From NCBI GenBank assembly GCA_003564925.1, contig PXDW01000057.1, positions 1-7,805 on the forward strand: DNA of 7,805 bases, in the 5' to 3' direction. Positions 1-3,967 of the stretch are shown piece after piece. The position numbers were made by a program, and so were the translations under genes. Every line of letters starts with the position of its first letter. The stretch's first letter is position 1. Below the pieces are notes generated by a model that was not told the DNA's origin, did not search any database, and saw only the letters and a program-made list of their open reading frames with translations. The stretch comes from Candidatus Woesearchaeota archaeon (GTDB lineage: Archaea; Nanobdellota; Nanobdellia; Woesearchaeales; PXDW01).

Positions 1-1
1 A

Positions 2-820
2 AAGATGTTAGAAGCAAAAGCAACACAGGCAATTGATATGGTTGAATCTGTTCAGCCCGACAAGCTTATGATGGAACTTAAAAAAGTGGAAAACAGGATG
101 GAGATGTTAAGGTCCCCAATTGAAAGTAACGAAGCTATGATTCACAATGCTATTTCAGAATTAAAGGAAATAAGAACTAAATTCAACACATTTAAAGGCA
201 TTGATGAATCAATAAGGCTTGCTGATGAAGTTAAGAAAGCCTGGATAGAAAACAAAAAAATTGATGCTAATATAACAAAACATTCCAGCAAAGTAGAAAC
301 TATATATTCGGATATGTGGAAAAAATTTAGGGACTTTGAAAGAACTTCAACGCTTGTTGCAGATATAGATAAAGCATTAAAGCAGATAACAACAGAAGTT
401 GACACGACAAAAATAAAAATGAACTCTTTTGTAAGCAAAAAAGAGTATGAAGAGCTAATAATAAAACTTGATGCTTTTGAAAAACACATGAATCTTGTCA
501 TATCAGTTCTAAACAACAAAATAAGCAATTTTGATAAGGAATTTACAGAATCTTTTAATAAAAAGATGGAGAAAGCCACAAAGCTAGTTAGAGGATTTGA
601 AACCTTAGCAGCCAAAACCCCGGGTTTAGACAAGTACTTTAACTTATTAGAAAAAGAAGCAAGAAAAAATATTGATGAATCAATAAAGGTTGAAAAAATA
701 AAGAATCTTGGTGAGGATGAGAAAGTTATTGAGGAAAAGAAAGAAGATGAAGAAAATAAGAACTTTTTCAGCAAAATAAAAGAGAAATTCAAAAAAGAAA
801 ATAATCTTGAGGAAAAATGA
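2..820 (+). CDS. Coiled-coil protein, C-terminal part (5' end cut by window)
   Basis: The reading frame is open from the first bases of the window, and the ATG at 5 has no room for an upstream signal. The visible 271 residues are probably the C-terminal part of a longer protein. The sequence is almost wholly helical, with heptad-like hydrophobic spacing, and is rich in Lys, Glu, Ile and Leu. It contains no enzyme motif, no membrane segment and no cysteine cluster. The phrase around residues 14-21 (VESVQPDK) followed by long helical segments resembles uncharacterised coiled-coil proteins I associate with DPANN archaea; that is recollection, not a search result. Residues from about 235 onward are very acidic and then very basic, suggesting a disordered charged tail. 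A structural, SMC-like scaffolding or cytoskeletal role would fit the composition, but nothing here proves it. The next gene starts 72 bases downstream on the same strand. Confidence 0.75.
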   Translation, partial: KMLEAKATQAIDMVESVQPDKLMMELKKVENRMEMLRSPIESNEAMIHNAISELKEIRTKFNTFKGIDESIRLADEVKKAWIENKKIDANITKHSSKVETIYSDMWKKFRDFERTSTLVADIDKALKQITTEVDTTKIKMNSFVSKKEYEELIIKLDAFEKHMNLVISVLNNKISNFDKEFTESFNKKMEKATKLVRGFETLAAKTPGLDKYFNLLEKEARKNIDESIKVEKIKNLGEDEKVIEEKKEDEENKNFFSKIKEKFKKENNLEEK

Positions 821-892
821 TCAAAATAAAATAATGATTAATAATAAGTTATGACAAATAAAGAATAAACTTAATAAATAAAGAGGATATTT

Positions 893-2092
893 ATGACTTT
901 TTACTGGAATTGGTTTTTGAATGGATTTAGTCTTATTGTAATAGCCATAATATGTTTTTATAGTTTCTTTGTATGTAGGAAAAAAATAAAATGTTCTAAT
1001 ATAGGAAAAATATTCGGTATAAATGGACTAATATTCTTTGTCTATGGCATATTAAATTTTTTATGGTTTTTTGAAAAAATAAAGCCAATTGAAAGTGATT
1101 TTATACTTATTGGAAGTATGTTTAATATAATGAAGGCTTCTTTCTTTATAATCTTGATATATAATCTTTTTAGGGACAAAAATCTTCTTTACATTCTTTT
1201 TCTATTTTTGATAACTGCATTAGCAACACCTGGAGATGCAATTATGTTTTTTTTGATAGTATCTATAGTATCTTACTGCATAATAGCCATATCGTCTTTT
1301 GACTTGTTTATTATTAATAATAAAAATATTAAAAAAGCAGGAATACTGGTATTGACTTATTCTATAACATCAATTATGTTGCTTATTTTCATATTTAGCG
1401 GTCGAAGCCCATCCAGTATGATTTGGTTTGTCCCTAATTTTGTTTATGCATTAGTCTTTATTATTTTTTTATCCAATATAAATAAAATTGAGGAACAAAT
1501 AGATCGACCTTTACCAAAAGTTAAATCTAAAAAAAAAATTTTTTGGCCCTTGCTTTTTTTAAAGTTTATGATATTCGTGATAGCCATAATATCTTTTATG
1601 CTTCTAAGTACTGTAGTAATACATGAACTTGGGCATTCTTTTGCAGCGCAGTATTATGGATGTGAAAAAACGAAAGCTGTTATATATGATACTGCAAGCC
1701 AGCCACATACTGAAATTGTTTGTGAGGGTTATTATAATGATAAAATAATAACACTATCAGGTATATTGCTCCCAATTATTGTGGGTATGATATTTATTTT
1801 TTCAGGAGGCAGCTTTACAACAAATCTTGCATATTTAATATTTGGTTTCTCACTCATAATTGCATCGAAAGATTTTGAAATGATAGGTATGTCAAGAAGC
1901 TGGATTTTTATCATGACTGTTTTAGGAGCTTTTATTCTAGTTTATGGCATAAGCAGATTGTCTATAGACTATGTTAAACAAAAAGGAAGCCTATTTGAAT
2001 CAGAGGAGTATAAATTAGAAAAAAGTATTTGCAAAGATTGCAATGAAAGAATAAAAAAAATAGACACAGATAAAAAAACAAAAATTAAATAA
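893..2092 (+). CDS. Polytopic membrane zinc-metalloprotease-like protein (M50 / site-2-protease-like)
   Basis: The 399-residue protein has about nine or ten predicted membrane helices. Roughly six fill residues 10-195. A basic loop follows (about 200-216), then a helix at 218-243 that runs directly into H244-E-L-G-H248. HExxH at the end of a membrane helix is the zinc-binding signature of M50 intramembrane proteases, with E245 as the catalytic glutamate. Further helices lie near 284-303, 308-325 and 336-354. D327, in the segment SKDFEMIG, is the best candidate for the third zinc ligand that M50 enzymes normally supply from an LDG motif, but the canonical NPxDG context is absent. The C-terminal tail is cytoplasmic-like and carries C380-x2-C383 and many lysines. 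The GAGGA at 883-887 sits 5 bases before the ATG and supports this start. Substrate is unknown; membrane-protein cleavage or signalling is the family role. An inactive homologue cannot be excluded. Confidence 0.75.
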   Translation: MTFYWNWFLNGFSLIVIAIICFYSFFVCRKKIKCSNIGKIFGINGLIFFVYGILNFLWFFEKIKPIESDFILIGSMFNIMKASFFIILIYNLFRDKNLLYILFLFLITALATPGDAIMFFLIVSIVSYCIIAISSFDLFIINNKNIKKAGILVLTYSITSIMLLIFIFSGRSPSSMIWFVPNFVYALVFIIFLSNINKIEEQIDRPLPKVKSKKKIFWPLLFLKFMIFVIAIISFMLLSTVVIHELGHSFAAQYYGCEKTKAVIYDTASQPHTEIVCEGYYNDKIITLSGILLPIIVGMIFIFSGGSFTTNLAYLIFGFSLIIASKDFEMIGMSRSWIFIMTVLGAFILVYGISRLSIDYVKQKGSLFESEEYKLEKSICKDCNERIKKIDTDKKTKIK

Positions 2093-2107
2093 CATAGATA
2101 AGTATAA

Positions 2108-2117
2108 TATATATAAA
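2108..2117 (+). promoter_or_regulatory. Putative archaeal TATA box for the cysteine-rich protein gene
   Basis: The stretch TATATATAAA lies in the 42-base gap before the ATG at 2135. Archaeal transcription normally starts about 25 bases after the centre of the TATA box, which would put the start at or within a few bases of the ATG, so the transcript could be leaderless. An AGGGG at 2121-2125 is only a weak ribosome-site match. In DNA this AT-rich, TATA-like strings arise by chance, so the call rests on position. Confidence 0.4.
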
Positions 2118-2134
2118 TACAGGGGTTAGCTGAA

Positions 2135-2470
2135 ATGAAAAATGAAAAAAATAAAAAAATATTTTTAAAAAAAAAAATAAGTAAATTCAACTGCTTTGAT
2201 AAAAAGAATATTTTTATTTCTTTATTGTTGATAGTTTTTTTAACAGGATTTACTATTTTTTTTGTTATGCAGAATAGAACAGTTTCTTCATTTAAAATAG
2301 AGGACAGATGTGGAGAAATAGCAAACATGATTTCACACACAATAGAAAACGAACAAGTTTGTGAAATAAGATGCTCTTCACAATGCGAATCAAGAAACTT
2401 AAGGATAAAACGATATGAATTCGTTTTTAATCCTATCGGATGCCATAATTGTACATGTTTTTGCAGATAG
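2135..2470 (+). CDS. Small single-pass membrane protein with eight-cysteine outer domain
   Basis: The 111-residue protein has a strongly basic N-terminus (residues 1-25, about ten lysines), one hydrophobic helix at about 26-46, and a C-terminal domain of about 65 residues. By the positive-inside rule the C-terminal domain faces outward. Eight cysteines fall in its last 53 residues at 59, 76, 80, 84, 103, 106, 108 and 110, giving C-x3-C-x3-C and then C-x2-C-x-C-x-C at the very end. A ninth, C20, is on the inner side. Such packing suggests disulphide bonds or metal binding on the cell surface. Short cysteine-rich anchored proteins of this shape occur in DPANN genomes, but I do not recognise a named family. 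A TATA-like box lies 18-27 bases upstream. The next gene begins 17 bases after the stop. Confidence 0.65.
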   Translation: MKNEKNKKIFLKKKISKFNCFDKKNIFISLLLIVFLTGFTIFFVMQNRTVSSFKIEDRCGEIANMISHTIENEQVCEIRCSSQCESRNLRIKRYEFVFNPIGCHNCTCFCR

Positions 2471-2487
2471 ATTTTTTTTTAGATAAG

Positions 2488-2736
2488 ATGGAAGAAGAAG
2501 AAATTGATATTTGGTATAATGAAAAAAAAGAAGAAGCTCTTAAGCAGTATCTTCAAGATATTGAGAAAAACCAGAACAAAAAAGAAGCTGAAAATAAATA
2601 TAAATACAAGATGCAGAGATATAGACAAATATATGAAAAAAAATATGAAAAAAGCAAAGAAAAAAATTTCTTCGTGAAGTATATGGAAGGAATTAAGGAA
2701 TTTATGGACAAATTAGCCAGCATATATAAAGAATAA
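2488..2736 (+). CDS. Small charged helical protein, function unknown
   Basis: The 82-residue protein starts at the ATG at 2488 and is extremely rich in Lys, Glu and Tyr. It appears to be one long helix or coiled coil (residues about 5-60) followed by a short amphipathic segment (about 60-80, with FFVKYMEGIKEFMDKLASIY). There is no signal peptide, membrane helix or cysteine. The frame is open further upstream to a TTG at 2449, but that start would overlap the preceding gene and would translate a T-tract. The ATG after the upstream stop is therefore preferred. No clear ribosome binding site precedes it, and a run of nine T lies at 2472-2480 in the gap. It may be translated from the same message as the cysteine-rich gene. 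I recognise no family; a cytosolic protein-binding or scaffolding role is only a guess from composition. Confidence 0.55.
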   Translation: MEEEEIDIWYNEKKEEALKQYLQDIEKNQNKKEAENKYKYKMQRYRQIYEKKYEKSKEKNFFVKYMEGIKEFMDKLASIYKE

Positions 2737-2787
2737 TTACTTATAAAATAATTTCACAAGATTGATTCATATAGTAATTGATAAAAA

Positions 2788-2796
2788 TATAATATA
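2788..2796 (+). promoter_or_regulatory. Putative TATA box for the four-helix membrane protein gene
   Basis: TATAATATA is preceded by an A-rich stretch that could serve as a BRE. The expected start of transcription is near 2815-2818, leaving a leader of about 20 bases. That leader would contain the AGGA at 2824-2827, placed 8 bases before the ATG at 2836. The agreement of TATA, leader and ribosome site makes this more than random AT sequence, but it is not proof. Confidence 0.38.
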
Positions 2797-2835
2797 GATT
2801 AAGAAATATGATAGATTAGATTCAGGATAATTTAA

Positions 2836-3180
2836 ATGGAAAAAATAAAGATCTTGAGCATGGCATTGACATTGCTAGCAATCGTATTAATAGTAAGACT
2901 CATTGGTGTTTATGCAGGAGTTACATATATAACAATATCTGCGGGAATATTCACGACTATTGCTTTTTTTATCACAACAATTATACTGGCAAAAAGAAAA
3001 TTAGGAATAGGTCCATGGGTATTGATGTCCTTTGCAACCCTTTTTATAATATTAAGCGAGATTTTCAGGGTATTTTTAAAAGATTTGAGATTCCATCAGC
3101 TTTTTTTAACAACTTCAATTCTTATTCTTGGAACTATAGCAATAATCAAATATTGGGATACAATGCAGCTGACCGATTAA
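2836..3180 (+). CDS. Small four-helix integral membrane protein, function unknown
   Basis: The 114-residue protein has four hydrophobic segments at about 8-27, 31-52, 60-79 and 88-106, with short loops and positive charges (AKRKLG at about 52-57, FLKDLR at about 80-85). Segment three contains an acidic residue followed by arginine (SEIFR, about 74-78), which could be a buried ion pair. No signal peptide cleavage site or enzyme motif is visible. The ATG at 2836 is supported by AGGA at 2824-2827. Archaea have many small four-helix membrane proteins of unknown role, and I cannot place this one in a named family. The gene stands alone: 99 bases of AT-rich DNA lie before it, and the long regulatory gap follows it. 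Confidence 0.62.
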   Translation: MEKIKILSMALTLLAIVLIVRLIGVYAGVTYITISAGIFTTIAFFITTIILAKRKLGIGPWVLMSFATLFIILSEIFRVFLKDLRFHQLFLTTSILILGTIAIIKYWDTMQLTD

Positions 3181-3299
3181 TAATTCTTAATAAGCCTGGC
3201 ATATTATAAAGTAATTGTTTGTGACTATATTATGGAGATTTTAATTAACTAATTTATTAACTACTATAAATAATTATTTACTAATATAAATGAATAAGC

Positions 3300-3338
3300 T
3301 TAGAATATAGAAAGCTTTATATAAAATAAATATTCTAA
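3300..3338. repeat. Inverted repeat flanking a TATA box
   Basis: TTAGAATAT at 3300-3308 is matched by its exact reverse complement ATATTCTAA at 3330-3338, with 21 bases between. The loop contains AAAGCTTT and the TATA box at 3316-3323. The right arm ends where the first 11-bp repeat array begins. The arrangement suggests a two-armed protein site around a promoter. Confidence 0.45.
3310..3323 (+). promoter_or_regulatory. Distal promoter: BRE-like GAAAG plus TTTATATA
   Basis: GAAAG at 3310-3314 followed by TTTATATA at 3316-3323 is a textbook archaeal BRE/TATA pair. Transcription would begin near 3345, inside the four-copy repeat array. A transcript reading rightward would reach the first RHH gene after about 200 bases of leader. 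Confidence 0.5.
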
Positions 3339-3381
3339 ATACATAGAGAATACATAAAGAATACATAAAGAATACATAAGA
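3338..3381. repeat. Array 1: four tandem 11-bp repeats, probable operator
   Basis: AATAC recurs at 3338, 3349, 3360 and 3371, exactly 11 bp apart. The units are AATACATAGAG, AATACATAAAG, AATACATAAAG and AATACATAAGA. A period of 11 bp places each copy on nearly the same face of the helix, as expected for cooperative binding of dimers side by side. The array covers the expected transcription start of the distal promoter. RHH proteins commonly bind short tandem repeats, and two RHH genes begin at 3544 and 3683. There are no spacers, so this is not a CRISPR array. Confidence 0.75.
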
Positions 3382-3424
3382 CATATAAAAAAATTAATTA
3401 AAAAATTATTTTACTTACATTTTA

Positions 3425-3432
3425 TTTATATA
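3425..3432 (+). promoter_or_regulatory. Possible middle TATA box
   Basis: TTTATATA occurs here within the 19-bp dyad region. The looser 11-bp repeat pair begins about 20 bp after it, the same offset seen at the other two TATA/array pairs. It lacks the GAAAG element that precedes those two, so it is the weakest of the three. Confidence 0.25.
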
Positions 3433-3447
3433 TAATAGTATTATATA
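3429..3447. repeat. 19-bp dyad (9-bp arms, 1-base centre)
   Basis: TATATAATA at 3429-3437 and TATTATATA at 3439-3447 are exact reverse complements around a single G. Pure AT arms arise easily by chance in such DNA, so meaning is uncertain. It overlaps the middle TATA box and the start of the loose repeat pair. Confidence 0.3.
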
Positions 3448-3466
3448 GAAAAATAATAGAAAAATA
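3445..3466. repeat. Two abutting 11-bp repeats, diverged relatives of the main arrays
   Basis: ATAGAAAAATA is present twice in a row at 3445-3455 and 3456-3466. Read one base earlier the units become TATAGAAAAAT and AATAGAAAAAT; the second agrees with AATACATAAAG at 8 of 11 positions. The identical period argues for a shared origin or shared binder, but A-rich sequence makes chance similarity likely. Confidence 0.4.
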
Positions 3467-3480
3467 AAAATCGATAAAAA

Positions 3481-3494
3481 GAAAGATTTTTATA
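3481..3494 (+). promoter_or_regulatory. Proximal promoter of the RHH/surface-protein operon
   Basis: GAAAG at 3481-3485 followed by TTTTTATA at 3487-3494 repeats the layout of the distal promoter. The expected start of transcription is near 3515-3520, within the three-copy repeat array, and would leave a leader of about 25 bases before the ATG at 3544. This is the most plausible promoter for the operon. Confidence 0.5.
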
Positions 3495-3504
3495 TTGAAA
3501 GATA

Positions 3505-3537
3505 AATACATTTAAAATACAAATAAAATACATAGAG
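3505..3537. repeat. Array 2: three tandem 11-bp repeats next to the first RHH gene
   Basis: AATAC recurs at 3505, 3516 and 3527, again exactly 11 bp apart. The units are AATACATTTAA, AATACAAATAA and AATACATAGAG. The last unit is identical to the first unit of array 1. The array ends 6 bases before the ATG at 3544 and covers the expected start of transcription, so a bound protein would block initiation. Confidence 0.72.
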
Positions 3538-3543
3538 ATTACA

Positions 3544-3690
3544 ATGAATGTAAAGATATTGAATGTCAGATTACCAAAAGAAATTGTAGAGTGGCTTGAC
3601 CACCTTGTTTCTAAAGGAATATATAAAAGCAGGTCTGAAGCAATAAGGGAATTCTCAAGAGAATATATAAAAGGTGATAGAAGTGAATGA
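3544..3690 (+). CDS. Ribbon-helix-helix DNA-binding protein (CopG/Arc type), 48 residues
   Basis: This short gene encodes a complete minimal RHH fold. A beta strand lies at about residues 3-10 (KILNVRLP), helix A at about 11-25, a turn containing KSRSE, and helix B at about 29-43 (SEAIREFSREYI). In this family the strands of two subunits pair and enter the DNA major groove, with N7 and R9 the likely base-reading side chains. The 'VRLPKE...SRSEAIRE' pattern is typical of archaeal CopG-like regulators. There is almost nothing beyond the fold, so the protein probably acts as a dimer or higher oligomer, perhaps with the next gene's product. The three-copy repeat array ends 6 bases before the start codon, which points to self-repression. 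No strong ribosome site precedes the ATG. Its 3' end overlaps the next gene by 8 bases from the preferred GTG start there. Confidence 0.88.
   Translation: MNVKILNVRLPKEIVEWLDHLVSKGIYKSRSEAIREFSREYIKGDRSE
3673..3678 (+). promoter_or_regulatory. Ribosome binding site GGTGAT deciding the second RHH start
   Basis: GGTGAT matches the archaeal anti-Shine-Dalgarno sequence (16S end ATCACCTCC) and lies 4 bases before the GTG at 3683. It supports that GTG over the in-frame GTG at 3674, which overlaps the site itself, and over the ATG at 3695, which is 16 bases away. Confidence 0.55.
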
Positions 3691-3967
3691 TACTATGGTT
3701 TCTGTTAGAATGCCTGATTCCCTATTCAAAAAGTTAAAAGAGATTTCTGAAAAAGACCATTATATGGATATTAGTGAAGAAATAAGAAGTATTGTAAGAA
3801 AAAATTGGATGAAATCAATGCATCCTGAATTACTTGAAATAAAAGAATTGAAAAAAAGCATTATGCAAGAGATTAGCAAAAAAAGCAAAAATGAGATTGC
3901 TAAACAGATAATAAAAGAGCTTAATTATATAAAGAAAAAGATTGTAAAAGGAGAGAATGATGAATAA
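3683..3967 (+). CDS. Second ribbon-helix-helix protein with lysine-rich helical tail
   Basis: From the GTG at 3683 the protein has 94 residues. Residues 5-10 form the ribbon strand (MVSVRMP), about 12-23 helix A and about 31-44 helix B (SEEIRSIVRKNW), which is a second RHH domain. The remaining 45 or so residues are one long charged helix (EIKELKKSIMQEISKKSKNEI and onward) rich in Lys and Ile, likely a coiled coil for dimer or partner contacts. The preceding 48-residue protein lacks such a tail. Alternative starts are GTG 3674 and ATG 3695; the ribosome site at 3673-3678 favours 3683. The gene overlaps both neighbours, which points to coupled translation. It could be a co-regulator forming mixed dimers with the first RHH protein, or a DNA-binding antitoxin-like protein, but no toxin-like gene follows it. 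Confidence 0.82.
   Translation: MNDTMVSVRMPDSLFKKLKEISEKDHYMDISEEIRSIVRKNWMKSMHPELLEIKELKKSIMQEISKKSKNEIAKQIIKELNYIKKKIVKGENDE

Larger units (their letters stand above)
3181..3543. other. Gene-free regulatory region upstream of the RHH/surface-protein operon
   Basis: This 363-base stretch is extremely AT-rich and has no credible reading frame on either strand. It contains a 9-bp inverted repeat with a TATA box in its loop, two arrays of an 11-bp direct repeat, a looser 11-bp pair, a 19-bp dyad and further TATA-like elements, each listed separately. The first part (3181-3295) shows only AT-rich sequence, including a 14-bp palindrome at 3267-3280 that could be chance. No tRNA-like or stable RNA fold was noticed by eye. 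Confidence 0.6.

Noticed and set aside
142..792. Long antisense reading frame opposite the coiled-coil gene
   Set aside because: It mirrors a Lys/Glu-rich sense gene and translates to Ser/Phe/Leu-rich sequence with no motif; the sense frame is clearly the gene.
1969..2340. Antisense frame spanning two genes
   Set aside because: It crosses the gene boundary at 2093-2134 and its protein is low-complexity Phe/Ser/Ile, as expected from A-rich sense DNA.
2472..2480. Run of nine T as a transcription terminator
   Set aside because: Archaeal termination can use T-tracts, but similar or nearly similar T runs occur inside coding genes here (about 1246-1254 and 2254-2262), so the run alone is not diagnostic.
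2449..2487. Upstream TTG start for the 82-residue gene
   Set aside because: It would overlap the preceding gene and translate a T-tract, and there is no ribosome site; the ATG at 2488 gives a more natural N-terminus.
3015..3209. Forward frame overlapping the end of the four-helix membrane protein
   Set aside because: It lies inside another gene in a different frame, and the four-helix frame has a ribosome site and coherent membrane helices.
3267..3280. 14-bp perfect palindrome TAAATAATTATTTA
   Set aside because: In DNA this AT-rich a pure A/T palindrome of this size is not surprising, and it is not tied to a promoter or repeat.
3338..3381. CRISPR array
   Set aside because: The repeats are 11 bp and directly abutting, with no spacers and no cas genes nearby.
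3544..3967. Toxin-antitoxin module
   Set aside because: RHH antitoxins are common, but both small proteins are DNA-binding and no toxin-like gene (RelE, PIN, MazF type) is adjacent; the next gene is a surface protein.
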